From Streptomyces viridiviolaceus (GTDB taxonomy: Bacteria > Actinomycetota > Actinomycetes > Streptomycetales > Streptomycetaceae): a stretch of 64,000 bases of DNA. Position 1 is the first letter of the stretch. Every line of letters starts with the position of its first letter. The stretch is from the NCBI RefSeq assembly GCF_014650995.1, contig NZ_BMWA01000023.1:84423-148422 (forward strand), written 5' to 3'. Made by a program: the position numbers and the translations under genes. Of the stretch, positions 1 to 8,993 are shown piece by piece. The notes below the pieces were generated by a model that saw nothing but the letters and a program-made list of their open reading frames with translations, had not been told where the DNA came from and made no database searches.

Positions 1-1164
1 CACAGCCACGCCTTCCACCGCGCCCTGCGCGGCACCGTCCAGGTCGGCTCCGGCACCTTCTGGACCTGGCGCGAGGTCATGTACTCCGTGGCCGACCGGC
101 TGACCCCCGAGAGCTACCACGAGCTGGCCCGCGCGGTGTACGCCGAGATGGCCCTGGCCGGAATCACCGCCGTCGGCGAGTTCCACTACGTCCACCACGC
201 CCCCGGCGGAACCCCCTACGCCGACCCCAACGTGATGGGCGAGGCCCTGATCGAGGCCGCCGCCGAGGCCGGCATCCGCATCACCCTCCTCGACACCTGC
301 TACCTGTCCTCCGGCTTCGGCGAACCCCCGGGCGCCCACCAGCTCCGCTTCTCCGACGGGACGGCCGAGGCGTGGGCGGAACGCTGTTCAGTTCTCAAGG
401 AACGGGATCACGCGCGGATCGGGGCCGCCGTCCACTCCGTACGGGCCGTACCCGCCGACCAGTTGGCGACCGTGGCGCGGTGGGCCGAGGAGCGGCGGGC
501 CCCGCTGCACGTGCACCTGTCGGAGCAGACCGCCGAGAACGACGGCTGCCGCGAGGCCCACGGCCGCACCCCGGCCCGGCTGCTCGCCGACCACGGTGTC
601 CTCGGGCCGCGCACCACCGGCGTCCACAACACGCACCTCACCGACGAGGACATCGCGCTGATCGGCGGCAGCGGCACCGGCACCTGCATGTGCCCGACCA
701 CCGAACGGGACCTCGCGGACGGCATCGGACCCGCCGCCGCCCTGCAGAGCGCCGGCTCCCCGCTCTCCCTCGGCTCCGACAGCCACGCCGTGATCGACCT
801 GCTCGAAGAGGCCCGAGCCATGGAGCTGAACGAGCGCCTGCGCACCCGCACCCGCGGCCACTGGACGACCGCCGCCCTGCTGCGCGCCGCCACCGCCGAC
901 GGTCACGCGGCCCTCGGCTGGGACGACACGGGCACCATCGAGGCGGGAGCCCGCGCCGACTTCACGACGATCGCGCTGGACTCGGTCAGAACAGCGGGAC
1001 CGCTGCCGAGACTCGGCGCCGAGACGGCCGTATTCGCCGCGACGGCGGCCGACGTGCGGCACACGATCGTGGGCGGGCGGCACGTCGTACGCGACGGGGC
1101 GCACACTCTCGTCCCCGACGTGCCGCAGGCACTCGCGCGGGCCGTGTCCGCCCTGCGCGCATGA
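1..1164 (+). CDS. hutF: Formimidoylglutamate deiminase HutF, 5' end missing
   Basis: Partial amidohydrolase, open from base 1; 387 codons are visible and roughly 60-70 N-terminal residues lie upstream. The reading frame begins inside the metal-binding HxH motif (HSHAFHRALRG). Further ligand-type motifs follow: a His in HLSEQ, a second in GVHNTHL, and the Asp in SLGSDSHA. The ATG at 79 is internal and is not the real start. The family hydrolyses N-formimidoyl-L-glutamate to N-formyl-L-glutamate and ammonia in the histidine utilisation pathway. The stop overlaps the region where hutI begins, so the two are very likely one operon. The identification rests on family motifs and the hutI neighbour. 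Confidence 0.9.
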   Translation, partial: HSHAFHRALRGTVQVGSGTFWTWREVMYSVADRLTPESYHELARAVYAEMALAGITAVGEFHYVHHAPGGTPYADPNVMGEALIEAAAEAGIRITLLDTCYLSSGFGEPPGAHQLRFSDGTAEAWAERCSVLKERDHARIGAAVHSVRAVPADQLATVARWAEERRAPLHVHLSEQTAENDGCREAHGRTPARLLADHGVLGPRTTGVHNTHLTDEDIALIGGSGTGTCMCPTTERDLADGIGPAAALQSAGSPLSLGSDSHAVIDLLEEARAMELNERLRTRTRGHWTTAALLRAATADGHAALGWDDTGTIEAGARADFTTIALDSVRTAGPLPRLGAETAVFAATAADVRHTIVGGRHVVRDGAHTLVPDVPQALARAVSALRA

Positions 1165-1217
1165 GGACCGACGTGCAGACCGCCGAACCCCGTATCCCCA
1201 AGGACGAGACGGACACC

Positions 1218-2393
1218 ATGAGCAGCAGCACCGTCATCACCAACATCGCCGCGCTGGTCACCAACGACCCCTCCCTCGGTGACAACTCCCCCCTCGGACT
1301 GGTCCGGGACGCGGCCGTCGTCATCGACGGCGACCGCATCGCGTGGACCGGTGAATCAAGCAAAGCACCCGCCACTGACAATCGCCTCGACGCCGAAGGC
1401 CGGGCCGTCCTGCCCGGCTTCGTCGACTCCCACTCCCACCTCCTCTTCGCGGGCGACCGCACCGAGGAGTTCAACGCCCGCATGTCCGGCCGCCCCTACG
1501 GCGCGGGCGGCATCCGCACCACCGTGGCCGCCACCCGCGCCGCGAGCGACGAGGAACTGGAGGCGGGCCTCACCCGCTACCTCGCGGAGGCACTGCGGCA
1601 GGGCACCACCACCTTCGAGACCAAATCCGGATACGGCCTGACCGTCGCCGACGAGTCCCGCGCCCTGCGCATCGCCGCCCGCCACACCGACGAGGTCACC
1701 TACCTCGGCGCCCACATCGTCGCCCCGGAGCTCGCCGACGACCCGGCCGCCTACGTCGACCTCGTCACCGGCGAGATGCTCGACGCCTGCGCCCCGCACG
1801 CCCGCTGGATCGACGTGTTCTGCGAGAAGGGCGCCTTCGACGGCGACCAGGCCCGCGCCATCCTCACCGCAGGCAGGGCCAAGGGCCTCCACCCCCGCAT
1901 CCACGCCAACCAGCTCACCCACGGACCCGGCGTGCGGCTGGCGGTCGAACTCGACGCGGCCAGCGCCGACCACTGCACCCACCTCACCGACGCCGACGTG
2001 GACGCGCTCGCGAACAGCCGTACGGTCGCGACCCTGCTGCCCGGCGCCGAGTTCTCCACCCGCGCCGAGTGGCCCGACGCCCGCCGCCTGCTCGACGCCG
2101 GCGTCACGGTCGCGCTGTCCACCGACTGCAACCCCGGCTCGTCCTTCACCTCCTCCGTCCCCTTCTGCATCGCGCTCGCGGTGCGGGACATGGGGATGAC
2201 CCCGGACGAGGCGGTGTGGGCGGCCACGGCGGGCGGCGCGGCGGCGCTGCGCCGCGACGACATCGGCCGCCTCACCCCGGGCGCGTACGCGGACCTGACC
2301 CTCCTCGACGCCCCGAGCCACGTCCACCTGGCCTACCGGCCCGGCGTACCGCTGGTCGCCGGGGTGTGGCGGCGGGGCGTGCGGGTGGTGTGA
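1218..2393 (+). CDS. hutI: Imidazolonepropionase HutI
   Basis: A 391-residue cytosolic amidohydrolase that opens 4-imidazolone-5-propanoate to N-formimidoyl-L-glutamate, the step just before HutF. Visible motifs are HSHLLFAGDR (metal HxH plus substrate loop), YGAGGI, ETKSGYGL, HANQLTH and STDCNPGSS with the last metal Asp. I chose the ATG at 1218 because it is preceded by AAGGACGAG and gives the usual family length. An in-frame ATG at 1161 overlapping the hutF stop would add 19 residues that look unlike the family. The gene ends only 19 bp from the convergent gene on the other strand, with no clear terminator between them. Confidence 0.92.
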   Translation: MSSSTVITNIAALVTNDPSLGDNSPLGLVRDAAVVIDGDRIAWTGESSKAPATDNRLDAEGRAVLPGFVDSHSHLLFAGDRTEEFNARMSGRPYGAGGIRTTVAATRAASDEELEAGLTRYLAEALRQGTTTFETKSGYGLTVADESRALRIAARHTDEVTYLGAHIVAPELADDPAAYVDLVTGEMLDACAPHARWIDVFCEKGAFDGDQARAILTAGRAKGLHPRIHANQLTHGPGVRLAVELDAASADHCTHLTDADVDALANSRTVATLLPGAEFSTRAEWPDARRLLDAGVTVALSTDCNPGSSFTSSVPFCIALAVRDMGMTPDEAVWAATAGGAAALRRDDIGRLTPGAYADLTLLDAPSHVHLAYRPGVPLVAGVWRRGVRVV

Positions 2394-2412
2394 CCGGCTG
2401 GCCGGCGCCCGG

Positions 2413-3990
2413 TCAGGAACCCGCCCGCCAGCGCTGGTCGGCCCGCTCCGTCTCCGTCACCAGCACCACGGACGTGCCTCCGCCCGGCGTCACCGCACGC
2501 TCCGGGTCGATGCCCGGGCGGATCACCCCGCGTGCGTCCACCGCGAACCGGAGGTTCTGCCCGTTGCGCCCGTCGACGGAGTCGCACTCCCAGATGCCGA
2601 CGCCCCGGTCCACGGAGCCGCGGCTGTCCAGGCAGTAGTCGGTGTCGGCGTACGACTGGACCACCCCGCGCCCGGCGTCGACCCGCCACAGCTGGGTGGG
2701 GGAGGAGGTGCAGGGCGCCGTGACGACGTCCGTGCCCTTCTCCAGGGCGCCGTCGCGGATGTCCAGGCACCGGCCCGAGGCGACGTTCACCACCTGGGCG
2801 TACGAGCCGTCCGGCGGCCGGAACGGCGGGGCGTCCCGCGCCGGCGGCGGCGTGGGACGGGCAGTGCGCGACGGTGCCGGACTGCGCGTCGGGGTCGGGG
2901 TCGGGGACGGGGAGGAGGCGTCCGACGGGGACGCGGAGACCGGCGGGGAGGGCGCGGGCGGCGCCGCGGACACCGTCGCGGTCACCGTCACCGGCGGCGG
3001 GCCGGACGGCGTGGCCGCCGAGCCCGCCGGCCGCTGGGACGGCGTACCGCCCTGGGACACCAGGAAGACCAGCAGCGGAGCCAGGGCCACGCCGAGTGCC
3101 GCGGAGGCCAGCGCGAAACGGCGGGACGGCGGCCACGGCCCGGGCGCGCCGGGGGACGTCGGGTGCGGGTCGGCCGGCTCGCGCACCGCGTACGCCGTGC
3201 CCGCCCAGGGCAGCAGGCCCTCGGCCAGGGCCGTGCGCGGGTCGTCCCGCAGGGCGCACAGCTCCTCGTGGGCCGCCGTGCAGTGCGGGCACGTCGTCAT
3301 GTGGCTGTGCAGGTCGGAGCTCTCGCGGGGGTTGTCGGGCCGTACCGACTCCTCGATGAGCCGCCGGAAGTCCGGGCAGCGGGGGTCGTCGGAGGCGCCC
3401 AGCCGGGACCGCAGACAGGCCTGGCCCAGCGCCTGCAGCGCCGGACCGGTGCCGTACGTCACGTCATGGCGGGAGAGGCCGAGCAGCGAGGCCGTGCGGT
3501 CCGCGGGCTCCCGGTCCACCACCCCGTACCAGATCAGGCCCTGGGCCCGGGGCGGCAGGGAGCGGAACGGCGCGAGCATGGTCGGCACCGGGCCGCCCGT
3601 GTCGCCGGTGCCGCCCGCGTTGAGGACGAGGAGCAGGCCCGGGTCCAGTGCGGCGGCCCGTTCGTCGGCCGCCCACTCGGCGGCGACCTGCCCGGTCAGC
3701 AACAGGAGGTGGTGCCGCCACGGACCGCCGGGATCGGTGCCCCGGGCGGTCTGACGGGCCGCCAGGGTGAACGCCTGCGCGGCCAGTTGCCGCGCCGCCG
3801 ACTCGCCGGCGGCGCACAGGCGGGCGTAGGCGAGGACGGAGGGCTGGTGCCGCGCGCGGAGTTCCTGGAGCGCCGGGTACGCGGTGGGCGTCCGGGCGCG
3901 CAGCAGTTCGGCCAGGCGCGCGTCGGAGGCGTCGGCGTGCGTTCCGTCCCCGGCCCGGTCGCCGTCGCCGGTCCCGTCCCCCCGCGTCAT
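2413..3990 (-). CDS. Membrane protein: sigma-like region, anti-sigma zinc finger, TM and ricin-B lectin domain
   Basis: 525 residues. Residues about 25-110 look like a degenerate ECF sigma region 2, and 140-197 like region 4 (RSLPPRAQGL followed by a helix-turn-helix-like LLGLSRHDV). Residues 226-240 carry H-x3-C-x2-C (H230, C234, C237), the signature of zinc-binding anti-sigma domains. A single membrane segment spans about 292-312, followed by a Pro/Ser/Thr-rich linker to about 395 and a ricin-type lectin domain (400-525; QLWR, DQRW). The expected topology is regulator inside and sugar binding outside. I chose the ATG at 3990 over 4017 because GAGGAGG lies 7 nt upstream. It follows the sigI gene on the same strand. 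The function is not known to me; a carbohydrate-sensing regulator is an inference. Confidence 0.85.
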   Translation of the reverse strand: MTRGDGTGDGDRAGDGTHADASDARLAELLRARTPTAYPALQELRARHQPSVLAYARLCAAGESAARQLAAQAFTLAARQTARGTDPGGPWRHHLLLLTGQVAAEWAADERAAALDPGLLLVLNAGGTGDTGGPVPTMLAPFRSLPPRAQGLIWYGVVDREPADRTASLLGLSRHDVTYGTGPALQALGQACLRSRLGASDDPRCPDFRRLIEESVRPDNPRESSDLHSHMTTCPHCTAAHEELCALRDDPRTALAEGLLPWAGTAYAVREPADPHPTSPGAPGPWPPSRRFALASAALGVALAPLLVFLVSQGGTPSQRPAGSAATPSGPPPVTVTATVSAAPPAPSPPVSASPSDASSPSPTPTPTRSPAPSRTARPTPPPARDAPPFRPPDGSYAQVVNVASGRCLDIRDGALEKGTDVVTAPCTSSPTQLWRVDAGRGVVQSYADTDYCLDSRGSVDRGVGIWECDSVDGRNGQNLRFAVDARGVIRPGIDPERAVTPGGGTSVVLVTETERADQRWRAGS

Positions 3991-4193
3991 CCGCCCGCCT
4001 CCTCGCAGCCGCGACACCGTGCCGCCCCCGGTCCTGACGTACCAGCCGGTCTGGGCGTGCCCATAGTGGTGGAAGGGGACCGGGGAGAAAAGGGGTTCCC
4101 GGAGTTTCCGCGGGTAACAAGCGGCCCTGCGAGGGGAGCACGGGGGCGGTCCGGCCGGACCGCCCCCCTCGGGCGGACGTCACCGAGTGACGG

Positions 4194-5108
4194 TCACTCC
4201 TCGAGCGTCAGCCCCTTGCGGAGCCGGACCAGCGTCCGTGACAGCAGCCGGGAGACGTGCATCTGCGAGATGCCGAGCTCGTCACCGATCTCCGACTGGG
4301 TCATGCCCGCGACGAACCGGAGGGAGAGGATCTTCCGGTCCCGCGAGGGGAGTTCGGCGATCAGCGGCTTCAGCGACTCGACGTACTCGATGCCTTCGAG
4401 GCCGTGGTCCTCGTATCCGATGCGGTCCGCGAGCGCGCCCTCGGCGTCGTCCTCCTCCGGCTGGGCGTCCAGCGAGGAGGCGGTGTAGGCGTTGGACGCC
4501 GCCATGCCCTCGACGACCTCGTCGTTGGACAGGCCCAGGTGCTCGGCCAGTTCGGCCACCGTCGGGGCGCGGTCCAGCCGCTGGGCCAGTTCATCGCCGG
4601 CCTTGGCCAGGTCGAGTCTGAGTTCCTGGAGCCGGCGCGGGACGCGCACGGACCAGGAGGTGTCGCGGAAGAACCGCTTGATCTCGCCGATGATGGTCGG
4701 CATCGCGAACGTGGGGAACTCGACACCGCGGGAGAGTTCGAACCGGTCGATCGCCTTGATCAGGCCGATCGTGCCGACCTGGATGATGTCCTCCATCGGC
4801 TCGCTGCGCGAGCGGAAGCGGGAGGCGGCGAACTTGACCAGGGCGAGGTTGAGCTCGACGAGCGTGTTGCGTACGTACGAGTACTCGTGGGTGCCTTCCT
4901 CCAGCGATTCCAGCCGCTCGAAGAGGGTCTTGGACAGGGCCCGGGCGTCGGCCGGAGCCACCTCGTCGTATGCGGGGATGTCCGGAAGCCCGGCGAGGGC
5001 GCCGTCGACGTCGGTGCCCGCGTCATGGTGCTCGATGGGATCCAGATGTTCCGGAGGGGGTGTCGACGTCGCTTTGTGGGTACGCGATCCGTCGAGCCGG
5101 GGTGACAT
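4194..5108 (-). CDS. sigI: SigB/SigF-family alternative RNA polymerase sigma factor
   Basis: 304 residues with the full sigma-70 regions 2, 3 and 4 of the general-stress/sporulation subfamily. Visible blocks are the region 2 core (FRSRSEPMEDIIQVGTIGL, RFFRDTSW), region 3 (LRLDLAKAGDELAQRL) and the C-terminal HTH (MTQSEIGDELGISQMHVSRL). I chose the ATG at 5108 rather than 5132 because GGAGGA sits 6 nt upstream. Divergent from it are an anti-sigma antagonist and a kinase-type anti-sigma factor, the standard partner-switching set. The symbol follows my recollection of the S. coelicolor sigI locus with the same neighbours; another SigB-family name cannot be excluded. The N-terminal 50 residues are low-complexity. 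Confidence 0.88.
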   Translation of the reverse strand: MSPRLDGSRTHKATSTPPPEHLDPIEHHDAGTDVDGALAGLPDIPAYDEVAPADARALSKTLFERLESLEEGTHEYSYVRNTLVELNLALVKFAASRFRSRSEPMEDIIQVGTIGLIKAIDRFELSRGVEFPTFAMPTIIGEIKRFFRDTSWSVRVPRRLQELRLDLAKAGDELAQRLDRAPTVAELAEHLGLSNDEVVEGMAASNAYTASSLDAQPEEDDAEGALADRIGYEDHGLEGIEYVESLKPLIAELPSRDRKILSLRFVAGMTQSEIGDELGISQMHVSRLLSRTLVRLRKGLTLEE

Positions 5109-5358
5109 GATGTCCTCCATCGTTCTCGGCATACGGCTGCCGAAGCCAGTACGTGCACTGCGGTGTGCGGCGCCTCCAAAGCCGGCCGTGTCGGTTACGT
5201 GTTCCTACTAGCCCTACCGGGTTTACCGAGCTCACCGCAAGTGTGTTCTGTGTGGGTATGTCCGTTTGTGTGCGGTTGTTCGGGTGTCGAAGGGCGTAGG
5301 GAAGGCGTAGTGTTCGAGGGCGTCAGCAGCAGTCACGACCCCGGGAGAGAGAGACGGC

Positions 5359-5736
5359 ATGGACCGCGGGACGGTCGGCAGCGCACAGTCGGGCCGGCTT
5401 CTGGTGGAGGTGCGGGAAGAGGGCCACAGTGCCGTCGTGACTCCGGCGGGTGAGTTGGATCACCACACCGCCGATCTGTTGCGCGAGCCGCTGGAGGACT
5501 GCCTCGCCAAGGGATTCAACCGCCTCGTCGTCGACTGCTCACGCCTGGAGTTCTGCGACTCCACAGGACTCAACGTCCTGCTCGGCGCGCGGCTGAAGGC
5601 GGAGGCCGCAGGGGGTGGCGTGCACCTGGTGGGGATGCAGCCCGTGGTGGCGCGGGTGTTCGAGATCACTGGGGCGGAGGCTGTCTTCACTGTCCATGAC
5701 ACGCTTGAGGCGGCCCTGTCCGACGAGTCCGACTGA
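5359..5736 (+). CDS. arsI: STAS-domain anti-sigma factor antagonist
   Basis: 125 residues, a single STAS domain of the SpoIIAA/RsbV type. The phosphorylation loop reads CDSTGLNVLL, with the predicted phosphoacceptor Ser68, one position after the conserved Asp. In this family the unphosphorylated form binds the anti-sigma kinase and frees the sigma factor; phosphorylation reverses this. The start ATG follows a GA-rich GGGAGAGAGAGAC. It is divergent from the sigma gene and 236 bp before the kinase gene, so the three probably form one switch. The symbol is by analogy with the S. coelicolor sigI locus; the function is firmer than the name. Confidence 0.85.
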   Translation: MDRGTVGSAQSGRLLVEVREEGHSAVVTPAGELDHHTADLLREPLEDCLAKGFNRLVVDCSRLEFCDSTGLNVLLGARLKAEAAGGGVHLVGMQPVVARVFEITGAEAVFTVHDTLEAALSDESD

Positions 5737-5972
5737 CCGCCCCACGCCGGGCCGGAGACGGGTCTCGTGCGGCCCCTGGGACCGGTGTTCGTCCCCGGCT
5801 CTGTGTTTCTTGCCCAATACAGGGGTGTTCTGTCGGTCCGCTCGGGCAGGAGACATCCTGAACCTGTCGGCTGCCCGGGCGGGACGCCGGGGTGGACCGC
5901 ACTCCTGTACGGCGTGACTGACTGTGTACGACTTTGAAACGTGAACTGGTGAATCGGTGAGGTGAAGCGCTG

Positions 5973-6587
5973 ATGAGCACCACCCGGCCCTACTCGCCGG
6001 GCGACCGCGGTCCGGAGCCCAGCGGCGCTTCCGGGGCGTCCGAGGACGGCGCACCCGCGACCGGGGAGCCCGCAGGAGGCCCGCCCGCGGCGGGCGTCTC
6101 CGCGGGGCAAGCCGCCGTCCCCGGGGCTGCCCGCGCGCCCCAGGGGACCGCGGACCGGCCGTCCGCGCCCGCCGCCGGCCGGCAGGTCCGCAGGCTGAGC
6201 TTCGACGGTCAGAGCGGTGTCGTCCCGCTCGCCCGGGACTTCACCCGCCAGGCGCTGTACGCCTGGGGCTGGCTGCCCTCCGCCACCGCCGACCAGCGCG
6301 CCGCCGCCGAGGACGTCCTGCTCGTCGTGTCGGAGCTGGTCACCAATGCCTGCCTGCACGCCGAGGGGCCGGACGAGCTGTGGATCACCTGCGACAAGAA
6401 GGTGATCCGGCTGGAGGTCTCCGACCGCGGCACGGGCCAGCCGGCACCCCGCACCCCGCACCGCGCCGGGCGCCCCGGCGGCCACGGCATGTTCATCGTG
6501 CAGCGGCTCTGCCTGGACTGGGGCGTCGTACGGACCCCGGGCGTCGCGGGCAAGACCGTCTGGGCGGAACTCGGCGCGCCCGCGTAG
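5973..6587 (+). CDS. prsI: Kinase-type anti-sigma factor (GHKL ATPase)
   Basis: 204 residues. The first 70 are disordered, rich in Gly, Ala and Pro. Residues 73-200 form a GHKL ATPase of the SpoIIAB/RsbW kind, with an N box at 119-130 (VSELVTNACLHA, E121 and N125), a G1 box VSDRGTGQP and a Gly-rich ATP lid GRPGGHGMFIVQRL. It should bind the SigB-family sigma factor and phosphorylate the STAS antagonist encoded just upstream. GGTGAAG precedes the ATG. Many streptomycete GHKL proteins lack their own sigma factor; here the adjacent sigma gene makes the pairing likely but not proven. Confidence 0.84.
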   Translation: MSTTRPYSPGDRGPEPSGASGASEDGAPATGEPAGGPPAAGVSAGQAAVPGAARAPQGTADRPSAPAAGRQVRRLSFDGQSGVVPLARDFTRQALYAWGWLPSATADQRAAAEDVLLVVSELVTNACLHAEGPDELWITCDKKVIRLEVSDRGTGQPAPRTPHRAGRPGGHGMFIVQRLCLDWGVVRTPGVAGKTVWAELGAPA

Positions 6588-6700
6588 GCCACCGACTCCA
6601 GCGGTCAGCACACGAACGCCCGGCCCCTCGGGATCCCGAGGGGCCGTTGTCGTGCCCGCGCGAGTCCCGTGACCGGGTCGGCCGCCCTCGCAGGCGCGGG

Positions 6701-6944
6701 GCCGGGCTGGCTGTCGTCCCGTTGAGGTGGCCACCGTGGTGGCCCGGACGTGTGCGTAGGGGTCCCTCGGCGTTTCGTGGGGCCGTTGTCGTGTCGGCGG
6801 GGGTGCTGCGGCGTGGTCGGTCGTCTTCGGACGTGCGGGGGCCGGGCTGGCTGTCGTCCCGTTGAGGTGGCCACCGTGGTGGCCCGGACGTGTGCGTAGG
6901 GGCCCCTCGGCGTTTCATGGGGCCGTTGTCGTGTCGGCGGGAGT
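6701..6944. repeat. 140-bp tandem repeat, about 1.75 copies
   Basis: Bases 6701-6840 are followed directly by 6841-6944, which matches the first 104 bases almost exactly; the differences are few, such as GGTCCC versus GGCCCC and TTTCGTG versus TTTCATG. Each copy contains the hairpin GGCCAC-CGTG-GTGGCC and the block CTCGGCGTTTC...GGGGCCGTTGTCGTG. A weaker relative of that block occurs at 6621-6660, so a third, decayed unit probably existed. Confidence 0.9.
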
Positions 6945-7203
6945 CCAAGCGGCGTTGTCGGCCGTCCTCACACGCGTGGGCCCGGAGCGCCCCGTTCCGG
7001 TGTGCGGGACGCCGTGGTCGGCGGCCGGTGGTGTGGGCGCGCCGGGTGCCCGGGCCTGCGCGGTCGCGCAAGGCCGTCAGGCTTGCGCACGCCCGGTCCT
7101 GGCCGGCTGCCGCGGTGCCGGGCGGGCGACCCGAGCCGTTCCGCCGCAGCCCGCGCAGGGTTGCCGGGCGTTCTCCCGCGCGCGGACGTCCCCGCAAACG
7201 CCC

Positions 7204-7242
7204 GGAGGGCCGCCGCATCCACCAGGGATGCGGCGGCCCTCC
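7204..7242 (-). terminator. Hairpin terminator of the peptide transporter gene
   Basis: A perfect 17-bp stem (7204-7220 with 7226-7242) and a 5-nt loop lie 26 bp beyond the stop codon of the transporter gene. There is no long U-tract, as is usual in high-GC actinobacteria. Confidence 0.85.
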
Positions 7243-7267
7243 GTCGGCAAGGCCGGACCGGCAGACG

Positions 7268-8764
7268 TCAGCGGACGTCGCCCATGAGCTCCTTGACCCG
7301 CTTGCGGTACATCCACACCGCGACACCGGCGACCACGGCGAGCGTGGCCTCCGCGGCGACGATGCCCGTCTTGTTCAGGTCGACGCCGGCGATGGACAGC
7401 AGACCCGTGGTCGCGTCACCGGCGGTGACGGCCAGGAACCAGACGCCCATCATCTGCGAGGCGTACTTCACCGGCGCCATCTTCGTGGTGACCGACAGGC
7501 CGACCGGGGAGAGCAGCAGCTCACCGCAGGTCTGGACGAAGTAGATCGCCACCAGCCACAGCGCCGCCGCCTTGTGACCGCCCTCGGCGATCGCCAGCGG
7601 GGCCAAGAAGAGGAAGAAGGACGCGCCGACCAGGACCAGGCCGAACGAGAACTTCACGATCGTGCTCGGCTCCTTGCCGCGCCGGGCGAGCGCCAGCCAC
7701 AGCGTGGCGAAGACCGGGGCCAGCGCCATGATGATGACCGGGTTGACCGACTGGTACCAGGAGACCGGGAACTCCCAGCCGAAGACGCTGTTCTCGGCCG
7801 AGGAGTCGGCGAAGATCGAAAGGGTCGAACCGCCCTGGTCGTAGATCATCCAGAAGACGGCCGCGGCGACGAAGAACCAGATGTACGCGGACATCTTGGA
7901 CTGCTCGGCGCGGTCCAGTTCCTTGTCCCGCTTGATGCGGGTCAGCACCAGCACCGGGATGATCACGCCGAGCAGCGTCAGCGGGACCAGGATCCAGTTC
8001 AGCGTGTAGTGGCCGGAGAAGCCGACGATGGCGTAGAAGACGACGGCGACGGCGGCCCAGAACGCGGCCTTGCGCAGCGTCGAGGTCTTCTCGGCGGCCG
8101 ACAGCGGCTTCGGCACGACGCTGGAGTGCGGGGCGAGGTTGCGGCTGCCGATCAGGAACTGGGCCACACCCAGCGCCATGCCGAGCGCGGCCAGCGCGAA
8201 GCCCAGGTGCCAGTTGACGTTCTCACCGATGGTTCCGATGATCAGCGGCGCGGCGAAGGCACCGAGGTTGATGCCCATGTAGAAGACGGTGAAGCCGCCG
8301 TCGCGGCGCGGGTCGTCCGGGCCGTCGTAGAGCTGGCCGACCATCGTGGAGATGTTGGCCTTCAGCAGACCGGAGCCGATGGCGACCAGGCCGAGACCGG
8401 CGTAGAACGTGCCGGACGACGGCAGCGCCAGCGTGAGGTGGCCGAGCATGATGATGCCGCCCGCGACGGCGACGGTCTTGCGGGGGCCCCACACACGGTC
8501 GCCGAACCAGCCGCCCGGCATCGTGAGCAGGTACACCAGCGAGAGGTACACCGAGTAGATCGCGGTGGCGGTGCCGGCGCTCAGGCCCAGGCCGCCCGGG
8601 GCCACGAGGTACAGCGGGAGCAGGGCCCTCATGCCGTAGTAGGAGAAACGCTCCCACATCTCGGTCATGAAGAGAGTGGCCAGTCCGCGGGGGTGGCCGA
8701 AGAAGGTCTTCTCGGAACCGGGGGTGCCCGGGTGGACCGAGTCCTTCGTCAGGCTGGACGCCAT
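7268..8764 (-). CDS. POT/PTR-family proton-dependent oligopeptide transporter
   Basis: 498 residues, an integral membrane protein of the major facilitator superfamily with about 14 hydrophobic segments. The N-terminus carries the PTR signature region (TEMWERFSYYGMRALLPLYL), and the second signature FTVFYMGINLGAF lies near residue 165. The family imports di- and tripeptides by proton symport. The ATG at 8764 follows AAGGAACGACC. It has a 520-bp leader region with a hairpin followed by a U-rich run at 9001-9029 on the same strand, which suggests premature termination control. Exact substrate cannot be read from sequence. Confidence 0.9.
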   Translation of the reverse strand: MASSLTKDSVHPGTPGSEKTFFGHPRGLATLFMTEMWERFSYYGMRALLPLYLVAPGGLGLSAGTATAIYSVYLSLVYLLTMPGGWFGDRVWGPRKTVAVAGGIIMLGHLTLALPSSGTFYAGLGLVAIGSGLLKANISTMVGQLYDGPDDPRRDGGFTVFYMGINLGAFAAPLIIGTIGENVNWHLGFALAALGMALGVAQFLIGSRNLAPHSSVVPKPLSAAEKTSTLRKAAFWAAVAVVFYAIVGFSGHYTLNWILVPLTLLGVIIPVLVLTRIKRDKELDRAEQSKMSAYIWFFVAAAVFWMIYDQGGSTLSIFADSSAENSVFGWEFPVSWYQSVNPVIIMALAPVFATLWLALARRGKEPSTIVKFSFGLVLVGASFFLFLAPLAIAEGGHKAAALWLVAIYFVQTCGELLLSPVGLSVTTKMAPVKYASQMMGVWFLAVTAGDATTGLLSIAGVDLNKTGIVAAEATLAVVAGVAVWMYRKRVKELMGDVR

Positions 8765-8993
8765 GGTCGTTCCTTGCTGGTCGGGACGCGCTCATGAGGC
8801 GATGCGCGCCCGGTGGGGGCGGCCGGCACCGGCGGCCTCGCCCGTCCACCCCACGCCCTGAGGGATTCCGCTCCGGATCACGAAGCGGTGGACGGCGACC
8901 ACCGGGATCCACGCCTCGGCGCGCGTCGCTGCGCGTCATGAGGCCCGGCCACAGGTCATTCCTTTCAAGGCTGGCCGTGGACCAGCCCGCACA

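Larger units (their letters stand above)
6588..7267. other. 680-bp non-coding interval
   Basis: No credible gene. It holds a degenerate repeat unit (about 6621-6700), a 140-bp tandem repeat (6701-6944) and, next to the peptide transporter stop, a strong terminator hairpin (7204-7242). Open frames here run through the repeats and have no ribosome site. Confidence 0.8.

Noticed and set aside
1161..1217. ATG at 1161 as the hutI start (overlapping the hutF stop)
   Set aside because: It would add 19 residues not typical of the family, while 1218 has a better ribosome site; coupling to hutF is still likely.
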